From Blastocatellia bacterium (GTDB lineage: Bacteria > Acidobacteriota > Blastocatellia > Chloracidobacteriales > JADJPF01): a stretch of DNA of 64,000 nucleotides. The translations under genes and the position numbers were made by a program. The stretch is taken from assembly GCA_025057015.1 (NCBI GenBank), contig JANWYG010000007.1:62001-126000 (forward strand). The letters run 5' to 3'. Shown here one piece after another: positions 1 to 10,500 of the stretch (positions are counted from its first letter, which is position 1; each line of letters starts with the position of its first letter). The notes under the pieces were generated by a model. The model was not told where the DNA came from and did not search any database. It saw only the letters and a program-made list of their open reading frames with translations.

Positions 1-1139
1 GGTAATACCTCGGCAGTAGCACGCAGCGAACAAAGTTCGCGCGGGCCAGCAACCCCCAACGAAAGCCTGCTTAATATGCGCTCAAGATCCTGCACACGTT
101 CAAGATACTTGCGCACCGTGTCGCGCATCATAGGCAAGCAAAGAGCTTCGTTAACAGCCTCGAGCCTTTCTTCTATTTCAGATAAATTCAACGACGGCCT
201 CAATAGCCACTTGCGTAGTAGCCGTGCTCCCATAGCCGTACATGTCAGGTCAAGGCTAGCCAAAAGCGTATCCTTACGCGCACCTTCTGTACTCTCCACC
301 AATTCGAGATTCCTAACCGTAGCCGGATCAAGCAGCAGGTAGTCAGCAGGCTCGTAGTAGCTAATCCCGGTAAGGTGCTGTGCACTAGCACGCTGTGTTT
401 CACGTACATAAGCAACGACAGCTCCAGCCGCTGCAATAGCAGCCACTCTGCTAGATAAGCCATAGCCATCTAATGTCTTTACCCGAAATTGCTCTACCAG
501 CAAGCTGCTACAACGCTGCAGTTCAAAAAACCAGTCATCTTGTGGTGTAAGCAATGCCCCAACAGCCTTTGCCAAGACTTCCGCCTCTCCAAGCAGCGAT
601 CTTGGACAAAGTAACTCCCTCGGAGAGTAACGCTCTACCTCCGTCCGTAGCTTCTGCCAAGCTAGCTCGCCCTTGGCTTCCGTTACAACAAACTCGCCCG
701 TAGACACATCTGCAAAAGAAACAGCAAGCAAATTACCAACTTGCGCTATAGCAGCAAGATAGCAGCTCTCCGCTCCTTCAAGCAGCTGTGACTCTACAGC
801 CGTGCCAGGAGTGACGATCCGCGTCACCTCACGCCTGACCAGCTTAACTCCTTTACCAGGTTGCTCGAGTTGCTCGCATATAGCAACGCGATAACCTTTA
901 CGTACCAACTTGGCAATATAAGTCGATGCAGAATGATAAGGAACGCCACACATAGGCACAGGACTAGGGCTATCCTTGTGCCTTGCAGTCAGCGTTATTT
1001 CTAGTTCCCGCGAGCCTATTAGGGCATCTTCATAGAACATCTCATAAAAATCGCCTAGCCTGAAAAAGAGTATACTACCCGGATGCTGGCGCTTTATCTC
1101 ATGGTACTGCTTGAGCATAGGAGTACTTACATCGATCAC
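1..1139 (-). CDS. mutS: DNA mismatch repair protein MutS, N-terminal 379 residues (runs off window)
   Basis: MutS recognises mismatches and small loops and recruits the repair machinery. The visible part begins with the mismatch-binding domain, including the GDFYEMF segment that carries the Phe-x-Glu wedge and the PMCGVPYH segment, followed by connector and part of the core/lever domain. The ATPase domain lies beyond base 1. I place the start at the GTG at 1139 (protein begins M-I-D-V-S-T-P-M) because a GAGG Shine-Dalgarno sits 7 nt upstream and family members carry a few residues before the conserved Met. An ATG at 1118 is the alternative. It is the last gene of the minus-strand block entering from the right. 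Confidence 0.95.
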   Translation of the reverse strand, partial: MIDVSTPMLKQYHEIKRQHPGSILFFRLGDFYEMFYEDALIGSRELEITLTARHKDSPSPVPMCGVPYHSASTYIAKLVRKGYRVAICEQLEQPGKGVKLVRREVTRIVTPGTAVESQLLEGAESCYLAAIAQVGNLLAVSFADVSTGEFVVTEAKGELAWQKLRTEVERYSPRELLCPRSLLGEAEVLAKAVGALLTPQDDWFFELQRCSSLLVEQFRVKTLDGYGLSSRVAAIAAAGAVVAYVRETQRASAQHLTGISYYEPADYLLLDPATVRNLELVESTEGARKDTLLASLDLTCTAMGARLLRKWLLRPSLNLSEIEERLEAVNEALCLPMMRDTVRKYLERVQDLERILSRLSLGVAGPRELCSLRATAEVL

Positions 1140-1190
1140 TTGTATCCCTCAACTCCCTAAAGAAAAAAAAGGCGTGACACTAACGTGAGG

Positions 1191-1222
1191 ATCGTCTACG
1201 GCTAATAGTAACCGTAGACGAT
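1191..1222 (-). terminator. Hairpin between small membrane protein and mutS
   Basis: Perfect 11-bp inverted repeat (arms 1191-1201 and 1212-1222, 10-nt loop), 24 nt past the stop of the gene at 1247-1471. On the minus strand it is not followed directly by a T-run, although a T-rich stretch lies about 20 nt further on. It is therefore a plausible but atypical terminator, or an attenuating hairpin ahead of mutS. Confidence 0.5.
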
Positions 1223-1246
1223 TTTCGTTGAAACATCCTACCGCAA

Positions 1247-1471
1247 CTAGAACTTGGTTATGCTGATATCATCCATGCTCTCTTTCGGCCTTGTAAGAAC
1301 CCATCCTATTCCACATCCAACAGCACCTACTAGAGAAAGAATACTGCCCAAAATGTAGGGGAAGCCTTCACTTGCAGGATTAGCCATCGACTTAAACTTG
1401 GAAAACAACAGAAGCGCCACAGCAACCAACACTATCGCAGCAACTAAAAGAACTGCCCTAAGTGTCTTCAT
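1247..1471 (-). CDS. Small two-helix membrane protein, unknown function
   Basis: A 74-residue protein with two predicted membrane segments (about residues 5-25 and 38-60), the second rich in Gly, and a short polar C-terminal tail (RPKESMDD). A strong GGAGG Shine-Dalgarno lies just upstream of the ATG, which supports it as a real gene despite its size. I recognise no family. It stands alone between ligA and mutS, followed by the hairpin at 1191-1222. Confidence 0.7.
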   Translation of the reverse strand: MKTLRAVLLVAAIVLVAVALLLFSKFKSMANPASEGFPYILGSILSLVGAVGCGIGWVLTRPKESMDDISITKF

Positions 1472-1611
1472 GTCACTTCCTCCATTCTTAAATTAAGCTT
1501 CCAACAAAGTAGGAAGCACTCAAAGAGGTTACGCTGCCGGACTAAAACAGCTTTTGAAACTTCACCGAAGAGGACTAAAAACATATTACACGAACACAGG
1601 ATTAAAGCAAC

Positions 1612-3639
1612 TTAATTTTCTGAACTTTCAGATATCTCACTAGCCCTTAGCATCGCTAGAAAATCCTCCTCGTCAAGTACCTTAAGCAACAACTTGCGAG
1701 CCTCATCGAGCTTTGTTCCAGCATCAGCTCCCACAATTAGGTAGTCAGTCTTCTTGCTCACTGCCGAGCTCACTTTGCCACCACGAGACTCTACAGCTCG
1801 CTTTGCCTCCTCGCGAGACATACTTTTTAGCCTGCCCGTAAATACAAATACTTTGTCTGCAAATGCCTTCCCACGTCGGCTTACCTTGTACTCCATCTGC
1901 ACACCTGCAGCCTTGAGTCGCTCGATCAAATCAACATTCCGCCGGTTACGAAACCATTCATAAATATGCCTAGACGCAACGTCGCCTATTTCCTCTACCT
2001 CCGACAAAGCGGCAATGTCAGCCTGCATCAGAGCGTCCATCGAGCGAAAATGTTCAGCTAGTAGCCGTGCCTTCTGCTCACCTACATACGGAATACCTAG
2101 CGCATAAAGCAGCCTGTCTAACCCTTTACCTTTACTTTCAGATATCTGTTCGACAAGCTTTTCGGCAGATCTCCGACCTACACGATCCAGCATGACAAGC
2201 TGCCTCACGGTTAACCCATATAAATCAGCCACATCCTTAACAAGGGCCCTAGCAATCAACTGACTGACTAGCTCCTCACCTAAACCCTCTATCTGCATAC
2301 CGGAACGAGAGGCATACTGCAAAATGGCATTCTTGAGCTTCGCTGGACAACTGCTATTTACACACCTCGTTACCACCTCTTCAGGCAGTCGTACAACAGG
2401 CTGCCCGCATACAGGACAGCTAGCAGGCATAACGAAATCGCTCAGTTCAGAAGCCACCTCAGACCTTCGCTCAATAAGCACTCTCACTACCTGCGGTATG
2501 ATTTCTCCGCTTTTTTCTACCACTACCCAGTCGCCTACCTTCAGCCCTAAGCGCTCTATCCAATCTTTGTTATGCAGAGAAGCCCGCGTAATCGTAGTGC
2601 CAGCTAGTTCCACCGGATCAAGTCGAGCAACAGGCGTAAGTGCTCCTGTACGCCCCACCTGTACTGTTATAGCCCTGACTCTAGTTACAGCTTGTTCTGG
2701 AGGATATTTGTAAGCTATTGCCCAACGCGGTGACTTTGATGTCATTCCAAAGTCTTCCTGCAATAGCGTCTCATTTATCTTTATTACTACGCCATCAATT
2801 TCATAATCGAGCTTATGTCGACCTATCCGCCATAGCTCACAAAACTGTATCACCTGGGCTAAATCCTCACACCTACGGGAATGCTCATTCACAGCGAAAT
2901 TGGCCTCGCGTAACCATTCAAGCGCTTGCCAATGAGAGGCAAAAGGCTTCTTACCGTCAAAATAGAGATCATAAAAAAAACATCGTAGCCCGCGCTCAGC
3001 TACTAAACGCGGATTTAACACTTTGATTGTGCCAGCTGTAGTGTTGCGAGGATTTGCAAACCGTTTCTCTTCGTTCAAACGTGCGAACACACTGTTCGGC
3101 ATATATATCTCGCCGCGTACTTCAACTTCCCTCACCCCTGGCGGCATGACCAACAACCGCTGCGGAACCGTCTCTATAGCCTTTACATTTTCCGTAACTA
3201 CATCACCAACCGTCCCATCCCCTCGAGTGACAGCCCTGCTCAGCCAACCGTCTATATAGATTACCGCAATACTGACGCCATCTATCTTCAGCTCGGTCAC
3301 AAAAGTGTAAGGCTGCCCAGCAGCAAGCTTTGCACAACGTTCGTTCCATTCACGCAGCTGTTCATAAGAGTAGGTATTGTCCAGCGACAGCATAGGATGT
3401 CTATGCTCATACTTATCCAACCTTTCCGTAGGCCGATCGCCTAAGCGCTGAGTGGGACTGTCGGCAACTATCAGCTCAGGATTACGTGACTCCAACTCTT
3501 TGAGCCTAGCTACTAACTGATCATACTCATAGTCAGAAATTTCTGGACGGTTATGCACATAGTAAAGCTCATCATGATACTTGATCTGCTGTCGCAGCCT
3601 CTCAATCTCCTCACGCTCCATCAACTTAAGCAGATCCAT
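1612..3639 (-). CDS. ligA: NAD-dependent DNA ligase LigA
   Basis: Seals nicks in replication and repair using NAD+. At 675 residues it has the usual family length and order: Ia domain, adenylation domain with the KIDG motif (Lys118 is the adenylated residue), OB fold, a four-cysteine zinc finger (CPVC ... CVNSSC), helix-hairpin-helix repeats and a C-terminal BRCT domain starting near residue 590 (VFVFTGRL). It starts 5 nt after the propeller gene at 3645-4790, so the two are probably cotranscribed. Nothing appears damaged. Confidence 0.98.
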   Translation of the reverse strand: MDLLKLMEREEIERLRQQIKYHDELYYVHNRPEISDYEYDQLVARLKELESRNPELIVADSPTQRLGDRPTERLDKYEHRHPMLSLDNTYSYEQLREWNERCAKLAAGQPYTFVTELKIDGVSIAVIYIDGWLSRAVTRGDGTVGDVVTENVKAIETVPQRLLVMPPGVREVEVRGEIYMPNSVFARLNEEKRFANPRNTTAGTIKVLNPRLVAERGLRCFFYDLYFDGKKPFASHWQALEWLREANFAVNEHSRRCEDLAQVIQFCELWRIGRHKLDYEIDGVVIKINETLLQEDFGMTSKSPRWAIAYKYPPEQAVTRVRAITVQVGRTGALTPVARLDPVELAGTTITRASLHNKDWIERLGLKVGDWVVVEKSGEIIPQVVRVLIERRSEVASELSDFVMPASCPVCGQPVVRLPEEVVTRCVNSSCPAKLKNAILQYASRSGMQIEGLGEELVSQLIARALVKDVADLYGLTVRQLVMLDRVGRRSAEKLVEQISESKGKGLDRLLYALGIPYVGEQKARLLAEHFRSMDALMQADIAALSEVEEIGDVASRHIYEWFRNRRNVDLIERLKAAGVQMEYKVSRRGKAFADKVFVFTGRLKSMSREEAKRAVESRGGKVSSAVSKKTDYLIVGADAGTKLDEARKLLLKVLDEEDFLAMLRASEISESSEN

Positions 3640-3644
3640 AAGTC

Positions 3645-4790
3645 TTACTCCTTCCCAATAGGCACTGCCTCTGCTACTTGTAACCCTTCATCTGTCACTA
3701 ACAAAAGCCTTTCACCAAACCGACTAACAGGAGCTATCACGCAGCCTCTTTCTAAATCAAAACGCCCGCTCAGCCTGCCACGTAGCGAAACCTTATACAG
3801 CCTTTCGGAAGAGCGCGGGGCAACAATTAGCCCATCCGCTACTTGAACCAGATCATAGCTCAGCCTGCCTAGAGCATTGACCATCCACTTTCTATTACCT
3901 GAGTCAGCTTCTAAAGCATAGACAAAATTGTCATATGAAGCTATGTAGACAGTATTATCATAAAGCAATGGCCGAGCTTCTATAGCAGCCCCAGTGCGCA
4001 CCTGCCATAGCAACTTGCCATTAGTCCTTACTGCATAGACATAACCGCTCATGTCACCAAAGTAGACTCGTTCTCCGTCAACAGCCACAGCCGTCCGTAT
4101 AGAGTCCCTTGCTTGAAAAGTCCATTTCAGCTTTCCATCAGTAGATAAGCAATAAAGCAGGCCAGACTCACAACCGAAAAATAAGAACTCATCATACGCT
4201 ACGATTCCAGCCTTTACAGCAGACGCAACATCTATAGACCACAAATGTCGTCCCGTACCTAACTCCAGAGCTCTAAATTTAGCATCCCCAGTGTTAACAT
4301 ATATCCTGTCAGCTATGGCAGTCATAGAAGACAAGGCTTCATTAAACTCAGCAAGCCATGTCGTCAATCCAGTAGTAGCATCCACAGCACGCAGAATGCC
4401 TTTGCTGTCCCCACTTTCAGAAGCTACAAGCAGCAAACTTGAGGTAAGCTCGATCGGCAAAACTATCCTACCTGCAGGCAGTAACTCCCATTTAAGACTG
4501 CCCGTCTTCGCATCTAGAGCTACAACAGCTCCAGAAGCTAGCGGCAGGTAAACTGTTTCAGCATTAGCTACAGCTGGCAACCGTATAGTGTCACTGGTAA
4601 GGTACTGCCAAACTGTCCTGTAGACCAGCGGCAATGATGCTGGATTAAGTACCGCAAGCCGTTGTTTCTTCTGCTTACGAGCTCGTCCTGAGCGGCGCTC
4701 ACTGCGCCGTTCTGCGCGTCTACCCTGGGAAAATACAGCCTGTTCACAGACCAAACATAAGACTAGAAGCAGTAGAAAGAGCTTTGGCAT
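3645..4790 (-). CDS. Secreted PQQ-type beta-propeller protein (BamB-like)
   Basis: 381 residues with an N-terminal signal peptide (hydrophobic residues 3-20, likely cleavage near VFSQ-G), a short Arg/Lys-rich linker, then repeated propeller blades of the form LDAKTGSLKW, LELGTGRHLW and LEADSGNRKW. The W-rich blade ends are typical of PQQ-like/BamB propellers that act as protein-interaction scaffolds in the periplasm or outer membrane. No lipobox is evident, unlike classical BamB. A GAGGG Shine-Dalgarno precedes the ATG. It is divergent from guaA and directly upstream of ligA, with which it shares no obvious function. Confidence 0.8.
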   Translation of the reverse strand: MPKLFLLLLVLCLVCEQAVFSQGRRAERRSERRSGRARKQKKQRLAVLNPASLPLVYRTVWQYLTSDTIRLPAVANAETVYLPLASGAVVALDAKTGSLKWELLPAGRIVLPIELTSSLLLVASESGDSKGILRAVDATTGLTTWLAEFNEALSSMTAIADRIYVNTGDAKFRALELGTGRHLWSIDVASAVKAGIVAYDEFLFFGCESGLLYCLSTDGKLKWTFQARDSIRTAVAVDGERVYFGDMSGYVYAVRTNGKLLWQVRTGAAIEARPLLYDNTVYIASYDNFVYALEADSGNRKWMVNALGRLSYDLVQVADGLIVAPRSSERLYKVSLRGRLSGRFDLERGCVIAPVSRFGERLLLVTDEGLQVAEAVPIGKE

Positions 4791-4804
4791 TCTTCTACCC
4801 TCAT

Positions 4805-4834
4805 TTTACAGCTGAACCTTCTAGGCAGTATAAT
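4805..4834 (+). promoter_or_regulatory. Sigma-70-type promoter of guaA
   Basis: TTTACA (4805-4810), 18-nt spacer, TATAAT (4829-4834). Transcription would start near 4841, about 27 nt before the guaA ATG, which is preceded by an AAAGGAG Shine-Dalgarno. It lies in the 77-nt gap between the divergent guaA and propeller genes. Confidence 0.75.
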
Positions 4835-4867
4835 CGCTTTTTACCTTCCCAAAAGGAGTTTTGACTA

Positions 4868-6412
4868 ATGCGCAGCCACCAAACGGTGCTTATCCTAGAT
4901 TTCGGCTCGCAGTACACTCAACTAATAGCCCGGCGCATCCGCGAGTTACAAGTCTATTGCGAAATATTACCCTTCAATACTCCTGCAGATAGAGTTAAGG
5001 AGAGCAATCCCATAGGGATAGTGTTATCTGGAGGACCTTCGTCGGTCTATGAGCCTGACGCTCCGCGCTGTCCGGATGAGATCTTCCACTTAGGAGTACC
5101 CCTGCTAGGTATCTGCTATGGGTTTCAGCTATTGGTCGAGCAGTTCGGAGGCAAAGTCGTAGCATCCCCAAGACGCGAGTATGGTGCTGCCGAAGCAGAC
5201 ATCGTTTCTTCAAGCAAGCTTTTTGCCGGCCTCGATGGTAAACTGCAGGTCTGGATGAGCCACTCGGATCACATAAGCGAGCTGCCGCCAAAATTTACCA
5301 CTATTGCTAAGACACCAAACGCTATTGCTGCTGCTGAAGCCCCCTACCTTCGCATCTACGGACTACAGTTTCATCCGGAAGTCTCTCATACTCCTCAAGG
5401 CAAAAATATTATAGACAACTTCTTGAAAATCTGTGGCAGTCGACGTGATTGGACGATGAGCTCCTTCATAAATGACGCAGTAGAGTCTATACAAATGCAG
5501 ATAGGTCAATCTGGAAGAGCCATATGTGGACTATCTGGCGGCGTAGACTCCTCTGTAGCAGCCACGCTCGTCAGTCGAGCTATCGGTAGTCGCCTGAGCT
5601 GCGTCTTTGTTGACAATGGTCTGCTCAGAAAAAACGAATTTGAAGACGTCCTCTCCAAATATCGGCAGATGGGTCTAAACATAGTAAGTGTAGCAGCCGG
5701 CGAACGCTTCCTCACTAAACTCGCAGGCATAGAAGATCCTGAAGCAAAACGCAAAACCATAGGCCAGACATTTATAGAAATCTTCGAGGAACAAGCTGAG
5801 CGCCTCTCGTCTCACTACAGAATAGATTACCTGGTACAAGGCACTCTTTACCCAGATGTGATTGAGTCTAAATCTGTTAAAGGCCCGTCGTCAGTAATCA
5901 AGTCGCACCATAATGTCGGCGGATTGCCAGAAAAAATGCAGCTCAAACTCATTGAACCCTTGAGAGAGCTCTTTAAAGACGAAGTACGCTCGCTGGCCAA
6001 CGAGTTAGGCCTACCGCAAGAGATTATCTTACGACAGCCGTTTCCAGGCCCAGGCCTTGCCGTAAGAATTCTGGGTGAAGTAAATGCTGACCGAGTCAAG
6101 CTTTTGCAAGATGCAGATAAAATCGTCGAGCAGGAAATCACTGCTGCAGGATACTACGATAAGCTTTGGCAAGCCTTTGCCGTCTTGCTTCCTGTAAGGA
6201 CTGTTGGCGTAATGGGCGATTTACGCACATATGAATATGTGGTTGCCATTAGGGCTGTAACAAGCCAGGACGGAATGACGGCTGATTGGGCACGACTTCC
6301 CTATGAACTGCTCGACCGTATAGCTCGTAGGATAGTCTCAGAAGTGCGCGGCATCAATCGCGTGACTTATGATATTTCTTCTAAACCACCTAGCACTATT
6401 GAATGGGAATAA
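4868..6412 (+). CDS. guaA: GMP synthase (glutamine-hydrolysing)
   Basis: Converts XMP to GMP with ATP and glutamine. At 514 residues it is full length. The N-terminal class I glutamine amidotransferase carries the nucleophile-elbow Cys in GICYGFQLL and the His/Glu pair in LQFHPEVSHT. The ATP-pyrophosphatase domain has the SGGVDSS P-loop, and the C-terminal dimerisation domain ends in PPSTIEWE, the normal family terminus. It ends one base before the stop of the convergent kinase gene, leaving no room for a separate terminator. Confidence 0.98.
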   Translation: MRSHQTVLILDFGSQYTQLIARRIRELQVYCEILPFNTPADRVKESNPIGIVLSGGPSSVYEPDAPRCPDEIFHLGVPLLGICYGFQLLVEQFGGKVVASPRREYGAAEADIVSSSKLFAGLDGKLQVWMSHSDHISELPPKFTTIAKTPNAIAAAEAPYLRIYGLQFHPEVSHTPQGKNIIDNFLKICGSRRDWTMSSFINDAVESIQMQIGQSGRAICGLSGGVDSSVAATLVSRAIGSRLSCVFVDNGLLRKNEFEDVLSKYRQMGLNIVSVAAGERFLTKLAGIEDPEAKRKTIGQTFIEIFEEQAERLSSHYRIDYLVQGTLYPDVIESKSVKGPSSVIKSHHNVGGLPEKMQLKLIEPLRELFKDEVRSLANELGLPQEIILRQPFPGPGLAVRILGEVNADRVKLLQDADKIVEQEITAAGYYDKLWQAFAVLLPVRTVGVMGDLRTYEYVVAIRAVTSQDGMTADWARLPYELLDRIARRIVSEVRGINRVTYDISSKPPSTIEWE

Positions 6413-6413
6413 C

Positions 6414-7580
6414 TCACGCTACAGGTAACCAAACTTTAAAAGTGCTGCCTACATTAGGCTCACTCTCTACGGTTATTTGCCCACCATGTGCTTCAATTAT
6501 TCGCTTTGCTATCGCAAGACCTAATCCAACTCCACTACTCTTCTTACCTGCACCTTCAACTTGCCTGTAGGGATCGAATATAAACGGCAGAAACGACGCT
6601 GGTATTCCAACTCCAGTATCAGATATAGCAATTACCAGAAACACCAAATTATTATTCTCTTCTACAGCAGCTTTTATAGCTATCTGTCCGCCAGTAGGAG
6701 TAAACTTCAAAGCGTTCGACAACAAGTTTCCTAGGACCCGTTCAACTTGCTTACAGTCGGCTTTTATCATCGGCAATACAGGATCTATCTCGTCTACTAC
6801 AGTTATATTCATCCTTGCTCCAGCCAAGCGAAATTCTTCAAGAACTTCCCGCAGCATAGGCAAAGGGTTAATTAGTTGTTTCTCTAGCTGGACATCCTGA
6901 AGGTCTGATTTAAAAACCTCTAACACATCTTGTATCAGTCTGAATATCTTTTCTATGCTGCGCCGAGATACTTCTATGAGTTGCAACATCTGTTGCTCTT
7001 CAAGTACCTGCGCAACTTCTTTGGAAAGCTCGAACATCTCCAGTGAAGCTTTAACGACCGCAAGAGGCGATTTCAGGTCATGTACAAGCATAGCAGTAAA
7101 CTTAGCTTTGACAGCATCTAATTCGAGTAGCTTTTGATTCGCCTCAAGAAGCTGTTTTCTTTGCTCCTCTAGTTGAGCGTTCGTCCGCTGCAATTCCTTC
7201 TGCAATCGCGATATGCGTAGCTGAGTCTCCAGTCGAGCCAACACCTCTTCTGCTCGAAAAGGTTTTGTTACGTAATCAACACCGCCTACCTCAAAAGCCC
7301 GGACTTTATCTATAGTCTCATCCAAAGCACTGATAAAAATAACAGGTATATCCCGAGTCTTCTCATCGCTCTTAAGAATCTCACACACAGAGTATCCATC
7401 CATCTCTGGCATCGTCACATCCAGCATGACAAGGTCAGGTATACGAGCTTTTATAGCGTTCAAGCCCAGTTTACCGTTTGGTGCCATGCGAACTGTGTAA
7501 CCCCGCTCGCGAAGAATTCCTGCTAACAGATCTAAGTTGCTAGGATTATCATCTATAAGGAAAATGCTTCCCAAACTCAT
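6414..7580 (-). CDS. Response-regulator receiver / histidine kinase protein
   Basis: 388 residues, cytoplasmic. Order: receiver domain (residues 5-118, phosphoacceptor Asp54 in VMLDVTMPEMDG, conserved Lys in TKPF), coiled coil (about 122-158), HisKA with phospho-His167 in MLVHDLKSP, and HATPase with the N box (NLLSNALKF), G1 (DTGVGIP) and G2 (GVGLGLAI). Its ATG overlaps the stop of the upstream propeller kinase by 4 nt, so the two are translationally coupled. The likely logic is phosphotransfer from the sensor kinase to Asp54, which then sets this kinase's activity. No DNA-binding output domain is present in either protein. Confidence 0.93.
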   Translation of the reverse strand: MSLGSIFLIDDNPSNLDLLAGILRERGYTVRMAPNGKLGLNAIKARIPDLVMLDVTMPEMDGYSVCEILKSDEKTRDIPVIFISALDETIDKVRAFEVGGVDYVTKPFRAEEVLARLETQLRISRLQKELQRTNAQLEEQRKQLLEANQKLLELDAVKAKFTAMLVHDLKSPLAVVKASLEMFELSKEVAQVLEEQQMLQLIEVSRRSIEKIFRLIQDVLEVFKSDLQDVQLEKQLINPLPMLREVLEEFRLAGARMNITVVDEIDPVLPMIKADCKQVERVLGNLLSNALKFTPTGGQIAIKAAVEENNNLVFLVIAISDTGVGIPASFLPFIFDPYRQVEGAGKKSSGVGLGLAIAKRIIEAHGGQITVESEPNVGSTFKVWLPVA

Positions 7581-10500
7581 CTTTCCAATCTCCCGATTGC
7601 ATCGAGTATGACGTCGAACTGAAACTGTCTAATCATTAGTTCTAGGTCGCTAATCAGCTGTTTATCACAGCCTTCACTTTGCTTCAGCAACTCCAACGCC
7701 GCCATATCATCACCTATCAGCAGAGTGTCCCTGAGCTGCTGCAACCACAACCTATCTAGAGAGCAGAGCTTTTCCTCAAGCGAAATCGACGTGCTAGGGT
7801 CTGTAGTACCGATTTCCTCACATTGCTGTGGCAAATCGACTGCCTTTAGTACCACCTCGAAACTGAACTTGCTGCCTTTGGCCAACTCAGACTCCACAAC
7901 TAAGCTGCCACCCATTGCTTGCACATACCTTTGAGCAATGGCCAACCCAAGTCCTAGCCCATCAGCAGACTTCGGTCCTGAACGAGATTGCACAAAAGGT
8001 TCAAACAACACCTTCATATCCTGTGCTGATATACCCACTCCCGTATCCACTACCTCAAACTTGAACCGATTTCCCAGATACTCCACTTTTAGTTCAACAT
8101 AACCTACCTTAGTAAACTTCACCGCATTGTCCACAAGGCTGTAGAGCACCTGATAAAGTTTATCCTTGTCGCCATATACTTTTTTCGGCAAGTAATTGTT
8201 GATACTAAGCTTAAGCTCTAGTCCTTTGAGAGCTGCCTTTTGCGAAAAGGAAGACACTATTTCGTTTAAAAACCCAGCAAGTTCGAACTCAGTTTCGTCA
8301 AGGACTGCCTTGGCAGTCTCAAGGCGAGTTATAGAAATTATCTCGTTTATTAACTTGAGTAGGAGCTCACCACTTCTGACTATTGACTCTAAGTTCCTAA
8401 GATCTTCCGAAGCAAGTGATTTGCTCTTTTGCATCAACCTCGAATATCCAAGTATAGAGTTCAAAGGAGTACGCAGTTCGTGGCTGATATTAGAAATAAA
8501 GACCGTCTTTGCGTGGCTAGCTTCGAGAGCCGCTTGTTCAGAAAGCCTGGCCCGCCTTTCAGACTCGCTGAGTTCCTTTGTTCGTTCAGCCACTCTTTGC
8601 TCAAGCTCCTCGTTCATCCTAAATAGTTCCTGTGTCTTTCTTTCAAGTTCACTAGTACGCTCAACCACTTTTGCTTCCAACAGAGCATTCTGTTGCCGCA
8701 AAGCAGTTATTCTCATCCAGAAAAAGACAGAAATAAAACCAATAGCTCCTAAAACATATGCCGTATACGCCCACCAAGTACGCCACGGAGCCGGCTTTAT
8801 ACTGAAAATCACCTGCACCGGCCCGGTCACGTTACCTATATAGTCCTTCCCCCAAACCTTAAAGATGTAATCGCCTGCTGGCAAATTTGTATACGTGCTG
8901 TGACGAACGCTAGTCCAATCCGAAGCCTCAGCTTCATAACCTACTAATTGCCTTTTGTACCTGCTTTCAGATCCTTTGAAGAAACTTACTAGCGTATAGT
9001 CGAAGCTAACGTTATTCTGGTGATACTCTAGCTCTCCCAACGAGCGTACAGGCCGATCGTTCACATATACTTGGTCGATATTCAGAGGCTTAGCTGTCTT
9101 ATCCTCCAGCTCAAAGGTAGTGTCCAACATCCCAACACCATAGAGCGTACCCACCCAAAGCCTACCTGCTCTATCCATAATAGCCGCTCTAGGATTAACA
9201 CCGTTGCCTGGCAGCCCGTCCTCGGCAGTAAAAACATAAGTCGAATAGCCTTCATTAAGAAGGTCAAGCCGCAAGACACCTCTGAACGTGCAGACGTAAA
9301 ACCTACCACTTCGGTCACGCAGCACCTGACTTACAATGTTGTTTGGCAGTGACGGCTGAGTTTCATCAGTCAATACCCTCCAACTTCCACCGGGGTTCGA
9401 AGGATCTAGCACTGCTAAGCCACCATAAGTACCTACCCACAGCCCGCTGCTACTGCCATCTGACGACTCGACATATAGACTCACTACGGTGTCATTAGGA
9501 AGAGCAGAGTTACTTGCGTGGTACAGAAAAAGCTGTCCGTTGACAAGTCTTGCCAGACCTGAGTTGTAGAGACCAAACCAAAGTGTTGTATTCCGTTGCT
9601 TATCTATAGTTTCCGCAACCGACTCTACCCTAGCCTTCGCCAGATACTCATTAGGAAAAACCTTCAGTTTGCTACCATCAAAAACCATCAGGCCACTAGC
9701 CGTACCCACAAAGATAAGACCTGCTGCCTTAACCAAACAAGTTATCCTATCGTCAAGTAAACCAGAGTTGCTCTTATTAAACACCTGCCAATTAGAAAGC
9801 TTTTTACCAACGCAATCCGCTACTGCTAGTCCACTCCCCCAGCTACCTACGAGCAACTTCTTTCGGCCCTGAATACCAAACTCAACAACTAGCAAACTTG
9901 TGAGCGATGCAGTAGTGAATCCTATCTCCTGCGGCAAGTAAGTGACGGACTTGCCCTGATGATACTGTGTCAAACCACCCTGTGTACTAAACCAAAAGGT
10001 ACTTTCACCTCCTTCATTCGTTTCGGCTATCGAGCGGACATTGTCGCTACTGAGTATTCCAGAATTCTTATCAACTTTGACCCATTTACCATACTCGCAT
10101 CTGACTACTCCTCCGCCATTTAGACCAACCCAAAGCATGCGATCATTTGCAGTTCCATAAGTAGTCTCCAACAAACTACGCACAGCGTCTATAGGCAATG
10201 AAGAGTTGCGAGAGTTAAAAATAAACCAGCCAGAATCATCAAACTTCACCAAACCTCCACCATTGGTGCCTATCCATAAACAAAGCTTGCCCCGTAGATT
10301 AGTTGTCTCAAGCAATGTAGAGATCGGTTCGTAAGGAAGAGGAGTATTCTGACGAGTGTACGTCTGCCAGGTTTCGTCCTGCTGAAAATGAGCCAAACCT
10401 CCATCAGTACCTATCCAAACAGCATGTGAACCACTTTTGGAAGGAGCTATTACTGCTATTTCTGCGCTCGGCAGCGGCGAATTTCCCGGGGTGTATACCT

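Noticed and set aside
8196-8843. 215-residue open frame on the plus strand
   Set aside because: Lies wholly antisense to the kinase domain of the propeller sensor, whose motifs are clear; low-complexity Ser-rich translation with no motif.
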